A stretch of DNA of 64,000 bases from contig OU862907.1 of the NCBI GenBank assembly GCA_917880885.1, positions 67,513,072 through 67,577,071 on the forward strand, read 5' to 3'. The stretch comes from Limnephilus marmoratus. Taxonomy: Eukaryota; Arthropoda; Insecta; Trichoptera; Limnephilidae. Position numbers and translations under genes: made by a program. This document shows, piece by piece, positions 11,008-22,520 of this stretch. The notes beneath the pieces were generated by a model that was not told the origin of the DNA, made no database searches, and saw only the letters and a program-made list of their open reading frames with translations. Within the stretch, counting starts at the first letter, position 1. Every line of letters starts with the position of its first letter.

Positions 11008-12080
11008 GCTTAACGACAGACCCGAAGATGCGTCCTGTGGAAAAACCATTCACCTGTCCCCATTGTAACTACACCTGTTCTCAGAAATCAATGTTCGAAA
11101 TGCATATACGCACCCAGCATGCATATACTAATACTGGGGAAAATCCTTCTTCGTGTTCCGACTGCAACTATTCAAATCATCGGAAGGGAGATTTGTCAGG
11201 AGACATGCTAACACATAGTGAAGAAAAACCTTTTTCATGTTCCAACTGCAAGTATTCATGTTCTCTGAAAGGAAATATGACAAGACACATGCTGACTCAT
11301 AGTCGAGTAAAATCTTTTTCATGTTCCATTTGCGATTATTTATGTTCTCAAAAGAGTAATTTGACAAGGCACATGCTGACTCACAATGGGAAAAAACCTT
11401 TTTCATGTTCTAACTGCAACTATTCATGTTTTCATAAAGGAAATTTGACGATGCACATGATGACTCACAGCGGAGAAAAACCGTTTTCATGTTCCAACTG
11501 CAAGTATTCATGTCGCCGGAAGAGAGATTTGACAAGACACATGCTGACTCACAGTGGAGTAAAACCTTTTTCATGTCCTAACTGCATATATTCGTCTTCT
11601 CTGAAAGGAAATTTGACAAGACACATGCTGACTCATAGTAGAGAAAAACCTTTTTCAAGTTCCATCTCCAATTATGTATGTTCGCAAAAGACAAACCACA
11701 CGATGACTAACAGTGGAAAAAAACCTTTTTCATGTTCCGACTGCAACTATTCTTGTACTCGTAAAGGAAGTTTGACGATGCATATAATGACACATAGTGG
11801 AGAAAAACCGTTTTCATGTTCCAACTGCAACTATTCATGTTCTCATCAAGGAAATTTGACGATGCACATGATGACTCACAGCGGAGAAAAACCTTTTTCA
11901 TGTTCCAACTGCAAGTATTCATGTCGCCGCAAGAAAGATTTGACAAGACATATGCTGACTCACAGTGGAGAAAAACCTTTTTCTTGTTCCAACTGCAACT
12001 ATTCTTGTTCTCAAATGGGAAATTTGACAAGACATATGCTTACTCACGGCGGAGTAAAACCTCTTTCATGTTCCGTCTAA
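11008..12080 (+). CDS. Zinc-finger gene A, polydactyl C2H2 exon
   Basis: Starts after a TTTTCAG acceptor in phase 1 and runs 357 codons to TAA. It holds about twelve C2H2 units (C-X2-C-X12-H-X3-H, linker THSGEKPFSCS), ten intact. Unit 2 has lost its first His, and unit 8 has lost both Cys (FSSSIS). Likely a nuclear sequence-specific DNA-binding protein. Units 5-6 and 10-11 are near duplicates, showing internal block expansion. The usual hydrophobic residue after the second Cys is mostly Cys or Ser (NYSC, NYSS). The stop falls where the next finger's second Cys codon (TGC) would be, and decayed fingers follow, so this is a C-terminally truncated gene, possibly still functional. Confidence 0.85.
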
Positions 12081-12435
12081 AATTATTTAGGTTCTCAAAG
12101 ATATATTTGACAAACCATATGATGACTCACAGTACAGAACAACCTTCTTCATGTTATCACATTGGTGAAAAACTTTTTCGTGTACCGACTGCAACTATTC
12201 ATGTCATCGGAAGAGAGATTTGACGAAGCACATGATGACTCAGAGGAGAGAAAAACCTTTTTAATTCTATAGTTGTATTTGTTTTTGAAAATGGAGATTT
12301 TATCTATCAAGTACTGACTCATGGTGTAGAAAACCTTTGTCAGTTTCCGATACTAACTTTTCTTGTTCTCAAAAGAGATATTTGACGAGACATGCTGATT
12401 CATAGTCGAGAAAATCTTGTTTCTTGTTCCGTTAT
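12081..12435 (+). pseudogene. Decayed 3' fingers of gene A
   Basis: Finger-like sequence (CAAACCATATGATGACTCAC, GACTGCAACTATTCATGTC) continues for about four units with stops and frameshifts. This shows the ancestral array was longer. Confidence 0.75.
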
Positions 12436-12714
12436 AATTAATCTCATTCAAATCTTATAAAGATTTTTTTTAAAGTTTTTATTCCTGAAAAAAATACAAA
12501 TTTACTTATTGAACTAGAAGTTACTGAAAAAAATACATTTTATTTTATACACAAAGAGAGTACAAAACAAATATTATTCAGTTTGATTATTTTGTTTATT
12601 AATCTTGGATATTTTTTTTATGTATTTACAGTATTTCATTTTTAATTTCGCTTGGAAAGCAGTTATTTAAATGTGTTGTGTGAAGGAGTTATGTGATGCG
12701 GTTCGTGCATGACT
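12436..12714 (+). other. 3' flank of gene A
   Basis: AT-rich and non-coding. 12660-12714, continued at 13194-13290 after element G, resembles the 3' flank of gene B at 25870-26008 (shared words GGAAGTATGTCC-like and ACCATTTTGAATTATG-like), so the duplicated unit included 3' sequence. Confidence 0.5.
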
Positions 12715-13187
12715 CAATTTGGGAGGCGGGTATGGTACCGCCGCCCCGGGAACCATTTATTGGACAACCAATACCCCTGCCACAGGTCACCCCAAGTGAT
12801 TCGCTACGTTTGGTGACTTAGCAGGGGTGCCCGGGTTCATGGGATGAGGTTTCCCTAGGTCTTGGTGGCGGATATGTTTGCCCAACCACCGCGTGGCGCG
12901 CTAGATCGGAGGAGACTGATTGAGGGAGGCATTTTGACCTCTCCAGCCGGATTCTCCTGACCCTTTGCCTTGCGCTGCAGTGTGAGGAATAGATTCATAC
13001 GTCCGTCACTCCTGGCCATACTGACCCCCAGATTCCTACCCACCCCTCTAACCTTTTTCCTCCCATATCTTCTTCTCCTTCCTTTCCCCTAAAATAATCC
13101 CCCACACAGCATCCTTAAAGATGACATAGGACCATAGGAAAATTGTTTTCCTCGGTACCTCCTGTGTGGAGCTAATGTAAAAAAAAA
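12715..13187 (+). mobile_element. Element G copy 3 with 6-bp TSD
   Basis: The most complete copy. ATGACT at 12709-12714 is repeated at 13188-13193 right after the A tail, which fits target-primed reverse transcription. Confidence 0.75.
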
Positions 13188-13193
13188 TGACTG

Positions 13194-13935
13194 TGCTGTG
13201 CCACTGAATCGTCACTTGGAAGTATGTGCACTTTAAAGTTTAAACTACTTGTAGATTTAGAAATTACCGCTAGGACCATTTTGAATTATGTATGATAATT
13301 TCTTTTGTCTTGAAAAGATTAAATAAAAATACACCAATTTTCTTTAAAATTCGTAAGCATTTGCGACTTTCATTACTACTATACTTATTACAATTTTTTC
13401 GCTGTAATTGTGGTTGCAGGTGACTCCTCGTGTTGCTGGTTTCTATTATAATGTTTTGGTGATATACTTTGTCCATTTGGTAGTTTTATGTTGCCCAAAC
13501 GCCTTTTTAAATAGTTTTAGTGATATTTCTTCGTGATTTCTAGAGAGCAAGTTCTTTAATTACGTTGTGGAACTTAACAAAGCGTTAATAAATATCGATA
13601 CACAAAATTTTCGTTATTCACACCAACTTTCGGTATGTTGCAATTATTGGGAATACGCATGTAACTAATTGCGCAATGTTAATTTGGCTATAAGCCGAAA
13701 ATAACAATTAATTATATGTTAATATTATATTTTAATTTTTAATCAAATAGGTATCTAGTATTTATTGAAGACTAGACAATAAACATGCCCTGAGATATAA
13801 TTTTAGTTTTTCTGTAAACGTGTTGAAATCTTCATTGTTAATAAATAATTTCGAACTGAATGATTTCTTCCTTTTAAACGAGTATTTCATCTTTTTTATC
13901 TTGAATCTGATTCTATTTTAATGACAGAGATAGAG
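13194..13935. other. AT-rich non-coding
   Basis: The first 100 bp belong to the gene A 3' flank. No gene or recognised element in the rest. Confidence 0.4.
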
Positions 13936-14363
13936 TTAAGAGGAATATAAACGCTAGAAATATTTCGAATCTCATGCCTGCAAAATTTTAAAATCGAGCG
14001 TCTTTTTGCACGAGGCTAGTAAGCGAAAAAGTGGTTTTTATTTATTTTGTGCATAATTTTATAAGACCGAAAAAAAGTTAGAACATAGATAAAGTCAAAA
14101 ATAGTCTTAGCCGTGGGTATTTTTTAAAAATTGTTACTTACATTACTTCATAGTTAAGTCATGAGAAAACATTTTTTTAGTGGTTTACGCTTATATTTTG
14201 TGTTAGGTAAATAATAATTTTATTGTAATTCCAATACATAGATAAAGTAGTTAAAGCTTCAATTTATCCGTAGCATATTTTATGATGTTCATACTGTAAA
14301 GCCGATTCGTCGTAGAGATTAATCAAAATAGTATCTAAATAGGATTTCACGTATATATTCATC
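13936..14363 (+). repeat. Repeat R copy 1
   Basis: From TTAAGAGGAATATAAACGC to CACGTATATATTCATC it matches 61056-61475 in the same orientation over about 420 bp with modest divergence. No coding frame is shared. Confidence 0.75.
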
Positions 14364-14435
14364 GTAATGAATAATTTCAGCTACTGAATATTTTCATAAA
14401 TTGAATATTTGAATTAATATGAATATTTTCATTTA

Positions 14436-14750
14436 TATGTACGCACAAATTACTTATTATTATAAATAAGCAATACAATTAATTTTCATGTTCCCCGTCC
14501 GACAATTTTGTGCGGCATTAGAGAAAAAACACCATTATTTTATTGTCTTATGGTACGGCCACACAGAGGCCAACTTCAAACTTTCGGATGATTGTGTAGA
14601 AGGGTAGTTCTTGCGTTGGAGTTGGAAGTTTGGCTTCGGTGTGGATGTAGCTTATCTTTTTAATACATGAATAACTTTTGAATTAAGAAATTACTGAAAA
14701 CAAAAGAGTGTTGCTTACTTGCCACATTATTTTGCGAGTATGTGAGACTA
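14436..14750 (-). repeat. Inverted-repeat partner of 9893-10265
   Basis: Reverse complement of the segment left of gene A, ending GCGAGTATGTGAGAC. It contains the second copy of the small MITE at 14559-14644. Confidence 0.7.
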
Positions 14751-15433
14751 TGGCGGGTCTGTTGATATAAGGTCATAGGTTAAAGCACGCTTTCTTCACC
14801 GCCAATCATTTAAATCGGTTTCCCATCTCTAATAGTTATACATCATATCCCTTACACTGTTTCCAACTCAGTTAAATTAATCATCGCATGCTCGGGATAG
14901 TTATGGGTAAGTTCTAATTCTAATATTTTCTACCAAAGTATAAATTACGGTTTTCCTTTTGGTAGCAACCATTAATACAAATCAGCCACCATAGTTCTTT
15001 ATTTCGGGCTACATAATGCACAACTGCGCTGAGTCTAATGCTACCTATCTTAACTTATGACAATCGGCACACCTAACCCCTAACCCCCCCCCCCCCCCGT
15101 GACCATGTGTAGTATATTCCAAGACCCCCCCTACAGTTTTCATGTAGTATTTCATAAATATGGTTTCGAATCATTTTTTGCTGACAAAAAATTAAAAATG
15201 CATTATTTGGCTTAGGTATATTTGTCTTTATTAATACGGCGCTTGCTGCGTGACAGCAAGAGTGCTTGCATTACAAGTGCAAAAAATATTATCAAGATTA
15301 AACTTATGTCAAAATATATTGAAACCGGAACGTAATTTATGGAAACGAAAGTCTTGTTATTTTTATAAACATTTTTCATCTCAATCATCTTCAACAAACA
15401 CGTTCCCTGAACTTTTTCACTTATTTGAATGTA
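14751..15433. other. Non-coding
   Basis: A C-run flanked by CCTAAC and GTGACCATG at 15070-15110 resembles the one at 15820-15845; these look like ends of an unrecognised DNA element. No gene seen. Confidence 0.4.
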
Positions 15434-15767
15434 CGAGGGTGGGTTTTTAAGTTTGTGGATTGGGTAAGGAGTGGAATTAAAAACCAAAACTATTTTTCCT
15501 TTTCAACATATTCACCTACTACCCTAATACCTACATTTTTCCGATCTTTAAATTAACTTAAAGGAACTTTATAACAGCGCGGTCCACATTTCACAATTTC
15601 TTCCCGATTGAAGTGTTTGGTCGACGATAGCTCAAAGACTAATGACCTAATTACGATAAAACCCGGTGTTTATCCTAAAAATGAGTTGTTCAATTAATAA
15701 CCTAATTCAACGGTACCCCCATTAATCACTTACCTTCCCATTCCGCGAACTTAAAAACCACCCATCG
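15434..15767. mobile_element. mariner-like MITE, 334 bp
   Basis: Ends CGAGGGTGGGTTTTTAAGTT and AACTTAAAAACCACCCATCG are inverted repeats, flanked by TA at 15432-15433 and 15768-15769. No transposase. Confidence 0.72.
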
Positions 15768-15769
15768 TA

Positions 15770-16078
15770 GATCGAAAAAAACGCGATATTTCTAGATTGA
15801 CTACGTGATAAAAAACCTAACCCCCCCCCCGTTGTGACCAAGCGTGGTATTTTGATGACCCCCCCCCTGAACAGATCACGTAGTATGGGTACGTTCCCTT
15901 ATTTAATCTGTCAATTTGACGTCTACATATTTTGAGGTTAGTATTTCGAAGACATCGGTTAAAATAAATGGCCACGCTCAATGCAAATACGTCACACAAG
16001 ATAAAAATCATTGCCGAACTGTCAAATCAAATACTTGCCTAATAAAAGCCCGGTGTATTAGCCAGTCTGTATCCTCGC
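15770..16078. other. Non-coding
   Basis: Contains the second C-run (15822-15865) of the type seen at 15070. No gene seen. Confidence 0.35.
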
Positions 16079-16288
16079 CAAGGGCGGATCCAGCTTTGGC
16101 GCCAGGGGGGGTCACACAGTCGTGGTTCAAGTCACAAAAATTTATAATTTAATTTTGATAATAATAGATACAGGGAAAGGGTAGGTAGGTAATTTTGTTA
16201 ATAATAGATACAAAAAAATAAATAAAAACATTATGTTTAACAATTTTAATTAGTGGTCCACATAGGTCCTGGACCAAGCCCACTTGAG
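16079..16288. mobile_element. Internally deleted hAT copy
   Basis: The left end GGGCGGATCCAGCTTTGGCG is followed within 60 bp by sequence matching the right part of the adjacent hAT (18540-18600). It is a short deletion derivative of that family. Confidence 0.6.
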
Positions 16289-16333
16289 GTAATCCAACCG
16301 CTTTCCCGCCCTGGTATAAGTAACAGATGGATA

Positions 16334-18699
16334 CAAGGGCGGATCCAGCTTTGGCGCCAGGGGGGGGTCACGTAGTCGTGGTCAAGTTTTTTTTTTTTTT
16401 TTAAAGAAAGACAAACATTCCCGGGTTACGAATAACCCAACAATAACTCCTACCACCACCACAGAAAGCCGAAAATGCTTGCTTGTGTTGTGATGGAGGA
16501 CTTAGGTCCGGTCAGTTACAGTTACAAGAAGTTATAATTTAATTTTGATAATAATATATACAAGTAAAAAGTAGGTATTGTTGGATATGGTAACACTAGG
16601 TATATCATTAAGATTGTCTTTTGCTCCGCAAGCCCGGGCGGCGTAGCCTGCTACTGTCAAATTTACTCGATTTTGTCAAGAAAGACAAAAAGGCCCAAAT
16701 AAAGTGTTGAAATAGATTTTGGCTTTAATTAAACAATTATCTATGCGCTTTTGTTCCGTCAAAGGCGACAATTAATTTCGTTTTATCCGAATGACAGCTA
16801 CCTACCTGACATCTGCTGACGGCAACCGGCTTCGTATTCAAAATTTCAAATACGTAAATGTTAAAAACAGAAACATTAGGATTAGAAAGGATTGGACCGA
16901 TAATAGGCCACGTGCATCACATTTAAAAAAAAATCCGGTTTAGGCAAATATTCTAAGACGTTCCGTATTTTTTTAATCGTATTTTTGAAACCCTGGTGAT
17001 TTTTTTAAAATTTCTACTCGAAAAATCAGACCATTTTTTATAAACCGGAAAGACGGGACATAATTTTATATGTGCAAAAAAACGGTAATTAACTAGCCGA
17101 AAGTCATTTAAAAAAGAACGTTTTCCACACGAATGTCACAAAAATGGCATGAAATTGTACGAAGTTCTGTTCATTTCATAACATCTGTCAAAACACCGCC
17201 ATCTTTAGCAAAAAGCATAAATATACCAAACCACCTACTCATGCAAAAAGTCAAATCAAAGGTTAAGTTCGCAGAGAACAAACAATAAATCTAGTGAACG
17301 TTAAACGTCAAATTCAAAAATTCGCCGGATATCAAAGTGTTGCCGTATAAAAAAAATAATCAGTGTGGAATTTTACAAAATTAAGGGAACATAATCGGAG
17401 ACGGAACATTTTCATGTAAATCATTCAAAATCCATCATTAAAAATAATACTATGTATTTCTAAAAAAAAATACTAACGTTTTGGTAATCTTAGTAAAAAA
17501 ATCTATCCACACTTTTAGCCTTAATTTTAATTGATTCTGAAGAATTTGTTACAAATATTAAAAATGTGTCCACTTCCGAAGTTATTAATTCATCATCTAG
17601 AAAAATAAAATCTGATACTTACCGCTAAGTCCGCTAACTTTATAGTTATACACGGGTTATAAAGTTTTAAAATCGTTGAACGTAAAATATATTAATTGTA
17701 AGGTATTGTTTTATTAATCTAAAATATAAATAACTTGCATCCCTCGTGCGGCATAATTTTATTTTTTTTTAAATTCAATTATAATTTCGCCGAAATAAAT
17801 TAAAATGTTAGCCTTGGGCAAAACCTCGATGAACGAGGACGAGGTTGTGTCTCGCGTCTCGCCTTAAGAATTGCTTTAGGAAGTATAGGAAGGCTGGTAA
17901 TTCTGTTAGACCTGTCCAGACCTGTCAAAAAACTTCCGAGAGAATAAGTTCTGTAACTTACTAAAATTACGTTAAGTGACTTGTGGTGTCGTTTACATTG
18001 GGAATTTGGCCAAACTCGCCTTCAAGAGCGATTTACAGGAAAAAAACTTACGAGTCTAACCCCAGCCTTAGAACATTAACAAATAACATTCGAGTTTAAA
18101 CACACATACACTGGCATAATGAAGAAACTGATTAGATTACTTACCATTTCTTGTAATGAATTGAATTTGCAGCAACAATTTTTAAGAACACTATTACTTA
18201 TATTGGAACTTATTTTTTTTAACTTAGTAAACAAATAAAAGTAAACACTTTATTAATAAAGTTTAGTCGTTCCGATTGAGGTTAGGTTTTGCTAGACGCT
18301 AGACGGCTAGACGTTAGTCGAAACAAAGCGCGCGCAAGCGTCACACGTGGTTACACGAAATGTGTCATAATAATATGAAAGGTGGCGGCCGAAGCGCGCG
18401 CCGGTGGCGGTGCGCGGTGACGCGGTAACATTCGAATTTTCGATGCGTTCGTTCCCGAATAATGCGTTTGCCGTCAAACAAAGTATTATATTAAATTAAT
18501 TAAATATTGAAAGTACTTAAATAAAATTTATATTGTGACAAAAAATATATAAAAACATTATGTTTAACAATTTTAATTAGTGGTCCACCTAGGTCCTATC
18601 CTGGATGGGCCCAGGACCTAGGTAGTCATGACCCTCCCTGGGCCCCAGCCCAGGGGGGGGGTCATGACCACCGTGACCCCCCCCCTGGATCCGCCACTG
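16334..18699. mobile_element. hAT transposon with 8-bp TSD, 2.4 kb
   Basis: Ends CAAGGGCGGATCCAG and CTGGATCCGCCACTG, flanked by GATGGATA at 16326-16333 and 18700-18707. The flanks rejoin to match the uninterrupted sequence at 9480-9560. The interior holds element T copy 3 and a GC-rich tract at 18290-18430. No transposase frame found. Confidence 0.85.
16903..17512 (+). mobile_element. Element T copy 3, truncated
   Basis: Starts ATAGGCCACGTGCATCAC and stops at TCTATCCACAC, lacking the last 45 bp or so of the family. Copy T4 stops at the same word. Confidence 0.6.
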
Positions 18700-18707
18700 G
18701 ATGGATA

Positions 18708-19128
18708 CTCCTTCATGGCTCTCACAAGGTCTCTAATTTATTTTAATAAACGAAGCTACTTATGATGCACGAAGCTAAACCCTCAAATGTCCCTGTAAAA
18801 CAGGAGTTAGTCTGAAAATGGGGTGATGGGTTAGTGTAATGAATGATGAACATAACATGAGATAAATACAGAGAATATGATTAATATTATTTTATCAAAG
18901 TTTGTACAAAAATATAAGAAAAAACAATGCCATCACTCAAAACAATGGACAAATAATAACTGTAAAAATACTAAGATTACCTTCAAGTAAAGTCAACTGA
19001 AAGATACAGGGACTGAGGTGGAGTAGACAATACAAAATATATAAAGTTCTAGGAACATAACTAGAATGATACACAGCGATATCACAATAAAAGACAAAAT
19101 AAGAAAAAATGTTAATGTTCTGTTTCAG
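18708..19128 (+). other. Non-coding, upstream of exon D
   Basis: The first 75 bp are the right-hand half of the hAT empty-site paralogy. The rest is AT-rich and ends in a TTCTGTTTCAG acceptor at 19128. Confidence 0.45.
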
Positions 19129-19179
19129 ATATATTTCTTTCGACTTAAACCACTTACCAAACGCTACAACAGCAGTGTT

Positions 19180-19330
19180 ATGGATCTACTAAAGTCAACT
19201 GTTTTCATCAAGACGGAACCAGAACCCCAGGAAGTAGGCGGAGATGAAATGCCGTATACAAATATAGATTTTGACCTCCCAGATATAAAGAAGGAATGTT
19301 TGCAGTATGCGGAGAGTTCTCGGATAGCCA
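19180..19330 (+). CDS. Zinc-finger family ATG exon D
   Basis: ATG at 19180 begins MDLLKSTVFIKTEPEPQEV. The exon ends at a GCCA/GTAAGT donor after 19330 in phase 1. The encoded 50 residues repeat the A-exon pattern: FIKTEPEP, an acidic middle, then DLPDIKKECLQ. It is almost identical to exon E (48315-48468, minus), including the acceptor (TTCTGTTTCAG at 19128) and donor. Phase permits splicing to the symmetrical exon at 24318 and then to gene B fingers, which is the model preferred here. The intron would be 5 kb, filled by a pogo-like element and nested hATs. The frame is open upstream to 19066, but that part is not conserved in E, so this ATG is chosen. Confidence 0.68.
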
Positions 19331-20001
19331 GTAAGTTACAATGAATGTGTAAGGTGAGTTGGGGTAAGTGCATATACGGGGGAAGTGCATCTAAGCCTCT
19401 TTGCTTTGTTATAAATAATATCTCAGGGTTGCCATCTATTACAATATATTACAAAACACTGTCTTCAGTTCCCACATGAAGATGGTGCTATTCCAAGCAT
19501 CGGCATCAACACCATTTCAAATAATGACAGTTATTTGATGTCAATATGCGAGTAGTGTATGTCTTTTCAATACACCTCATATTTCGATAATCTCTTGTGC
19601 CAGGATGCTGTAATTAGGCAAGTACCTTTATTTTGAATTGCAGTTTGGGATGTACACATTGATGTTATGATTAGATTCACGGATTATGATTAATAAGACT
19701 AAATGCACTTCCCCCATTCATATTTAGTCGTGGGGGAAGTGCAACTACGTAGCAGGTGCAGTTATCCCACAAAATTTTGTATGAAGAATTTCCAACTAGT
19801 GATGTGCAGTGCGATTTTTTTCTTTTTCATTTTTTTCAATAATTATTGTGAAATTTCAAATATAATATCTATTTTACTCTATGTCTATGAACAAAAACAC
19901 ACCGATTTCCAATTGTTTCGATTATTGAAGGCAGTTTTTGTTTTCAATTTTTGTAGATACTTGTCCATTTTATTATTATAAGTATTCATTATTTTACAGA
20001 A

Positions 20002-20118
20002 TTCAAATTGCCGAGAAACTATACACGAAAAACTGGCAAGGCTGCTTCCTATACAAAGGAAAAACTTTTAGAAGCAGTAGCTGAGGTGAAAAGTGGCCGT
20101 ATGAGTGGATATTTAAAA
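20002..20118 (+). pseudogene. Pipsqueak-type helix-turn-helix fragment
   Basis: After a TTTTACAG acceptor the frame reads FKLPRNYTRKTGKAASY, then YTKEKLLEAVAEVKSGRMSG. This is the start of a psq/CENP-B type DNA-binding domain as found at the N-terminus of pogo transposases. It stops abruptly and abuts the 3' end of the oppositely oriented catalytic fragment. Confidence 0.6.
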
Positions 20119-20133
20119 ATTATTTGGTTACTA

Positions 20134-20850
20134 ATATAAAATTTCTTGGTTACTTCCCATTTTTTCTATGTCTTTATGTTGGTTTTCAATGTTAACCTTT
20201 GAAGAAATAACATCTTGAGACTTTTCGCACCGCGATAAGGCTAATGGGTAAAAATTATCTTTCTTTACCATTTCACTAATTACTGATTCTACGAATCTTT
20301 CAGTGACTTCATCTCCCTTAAATCTAGCGGTTGAAGTAAATGGCTCGAGTGGGGAGGTAATTTTAATATAGTTACGTTCTCTATTCTTGCTTCTTCAATT
20401 AAATGTAAACTCACGTTAGTTGCGTGACCATCGTGTATTAAAAAGACTGGTCGAGCCTGTCCAATTGTAGGCAGAAAATTATTTCTAAAATAGTTGAAAA
20501 AAACTTCGAATTCCATCCAACCATTTTTTGTTGTCGCGTACTTTGTCTCAGAAAGATCGTTGCCATATGTGCATTCATCCCACACAAACTTTAGATAGAT
20601 AAATTATATCGTTTGGCAAATCCTGCAAACCAGTCATGACCAGGAACGCCATCTTTGAAGAGCGTTTTTAATTCATTCTGTTTTATGTAAAGAGAAACAA
20701 GTTCTCTATCTTCCTTTTTTGACAGCGCAAAGCCATATTTTTCCATGGTGTGTAAATTATCAACCAGGCTTTTTCAATCTCAGCAGATAAAACATGCTTC
20801 GTCCCAGTGAGTTTGATTTGTTGCATCGTCTTCCGGCGACATAACACATC
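20134..20850 (-). pseudogene. pogo/jerky-type transposase, catalytic part
   Basis: Minus strand: a CENP-B/Tc5-like middle region (VPGHDWFAGFAKRYN near 20620) leads, with breaks, into a DDE_1 catalytic core. There FLIHDGHATN contains the second catalytic Asp and LPPHSSHLLQPLD the third (20320-20430). The C-terminal tail ends in TAG near 20134. The N-terminal DNA-binding exon lies on the opposite strand, so an internal inversion has disabled the gene. Whether other copies share this arrangement cannot be judged here. Confidence 0.7.
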
Positions 20851-21529
20851 ATTGTAGGTCTTGTTTTGTTTTTTTTTGTTGTTTTGCCAAATTGTTTTGC
20901 CGCCTAGATAATAACATTGAATAAAAAAATATTAAAAACGAAAAACAAATATTACTCTAACCCATCACTAGCGGTATGTATGTCGCACTTCCCCCGCTTA
21001 AGCAATTTTATTGAATATTTTTGGTATTAGAGCAAATTTGCAGTCATTATAAACCATAATAGTATATTTATAATATTGTAAAGCTTGTCAGTTAAGATGT
21101 TTTTATTATGTGTACAATTTGACATAAATAATACAGTCAGATGCTCTTACCCCAAATCCGGGGGAAGTGCAACTGTTCACTCAATTTTTCTAAAATGCAT
21201 CAAATCTCAGCAATCCTGTGAGAAACCATCCTGTTTTTAATAGACTTGTGTTAGGAAATGATTAGTCATCACTGTATCAAAGTCTCAAAGGAATACCACA
21301 ATCCAGTGGCGGCGTAGGGTAGATTGGCACCCGGGGCGGTTTTGTATTGAACACCCTTCATAAATTAAACCACCAAATACTAAACATGCTTACGAGACTT
21401 CATTTTACTAAAATATTCGATCACAATATCAAGATTGTTTTCCCTGTCTCTTTCAATTGATAACATAGAAAATTGGTTGTTCGCACTTGGCTCATTGTGG
21501 ACCTAAAATAAGATTTTATTTAGGAGACA

Positions 21530-21612
21530 GAAAAAGATATTCGCACCTCTGGGACTCGAACGCAGGACCTTCTGTTTACATGGAAACAGCTCTACCAACT
21601 GAGCTAAGGTGT
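21530..21612 (-). repeat. tRNA-like sequence, left arm
   Basis: The minus strand reads TTAGCTCAGTTGGTAGAGCT (D arm) through GCGTTCGAGTCCC (T arm). The acceptor stem has mismatches and the anticodon position reads ATG, which is not a normal eukaryotic tRNA. Treated as a tRNA-derived repeat, not a gene. Confidence 0.6.
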
Positions 21613-21757
21613 CTATATCCAATTCGGTCACATTTAACTGTATCGTTTTTCGACTAAGAACTACCAACTTTATCTTCATTTTCTTAACGCACATATATTA
21701 TTGGCTGCTACCTTTATATATGATTGCAAGATTCAAACCCGAACTAAATGCTATCTA

Positions 21758-22432
21758 CAAGGGCGGATCCAGGATTTTTTTCTGGGGGAGGCACAAGGGG
21801 CGGACGGGCAAAAAATCAACAATTACTGTTAGGATTTTTTTCTGGAGGAGCACAAGTGGCGGACGAGCAAAAAATCAACAATTACTGTTACGATTTTTTT
21901 CTGGGGGGTTGGGGGGCACAAGGGGCGGATGGGCAAAAGCATCAACAATTACTGTTAGGATATTTTTATGGGGGGCAGAAGGGGCTGACAGGCAAAAAAA
22001 TCAACAATAACTGTTACGATTTTTTTCTGTGGGGGTAGGGGGGCACAAGGGGCGGACGGGCAAAAGAATCAACAATTACTGTTAGGATTTTTTTCTGGGG
22101 GGGGGGGCACAAGGGGTGGACGCGCAAAAAAATCAACAATTACTGTGAGGAGTTTTTTCTGGGTGGGCACAAGGGGCGGAAAGGCAAAAAATCAACGATT
22201 ACTGTTAGCAATAAACTTAAGTATCATATCTCAAGTTTATTTTTACAAGTTGAAGTATGTATAGAAAGGTTTATGAATGTGTCAAAACAATCGAAAAATT
22301 AAATGTTTAAAAAATACAGTTTTAGCTTCTAAGTATGTACTGTGATGGAATCTCTACAGTTCACAAAAATACCGTCTGGGGGGGGGGGGCACGTGCCCCC
22401 GTGCCCCTCCCCCTCCCCTAAATCCATACTAG
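21758..22432. mobile_element. Nested hAT with internal minisatellite
   Basis: Starts CAAGGGCGGATCCAGG and ends CCATACTAG, flanked by GCTATCTA at 21750-21757 and 22433-22440. About 21770-22205 is a tandem array of seven 60-70 bp units containing AAATCAACAATTACTGTTA. Confidence 0.82.
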
Positions 22433-22467
22433 GCTATCTATATAGTGACTGGATAAATTATTAATTA

Positions 22468-22520
22468 GCTCAGTTAGTAGAGCTGTTGCCATGTAAGCAG
22501 AAGTTCCAGAGGTGTCGATA
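22468..22520 (+). repeat. tRNA-like sequence, right arm
   Basis: TTAGCTCAGTTAGTAGAGCT followed by a degraded T arm. It mirrors the sequence at 21530-21612 in opposite orientation, so the hAT arms are inverted copies. Confidence 0.5.

Larger units (their letters stand above)
19351..21180. mobile_element. pogo-like transposon with inverted interior
   Basis: TTGGGGTAAGTGCAT at 19359 and its inverse at 21141 mark the ends. The word (G)GGGGAAGTGCA occurs at 19378, 19704 (inverse), 19732, 20984 (inverse) and 21160. A helix-turn-helix exon on the plus strand and the catalytic part on the minus strand lie between. Exact boundaries are uncertain. Confidence 0.6.

Noticed and set aside
11128..12030. 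Long antisense frames across the zinc-finger exons (also 24545-24958, 37720-38349, 54784-55098)
   Set aside because: The C2H2 repeat is free of stops on the other strand too; these frames have no domain and simply mirror the fingers.
12081..12250. Continuation of gene A by splicing over the stop
   Set aside because: No convincing splice sites, and the downstream fingers contain several further stops and shifts.
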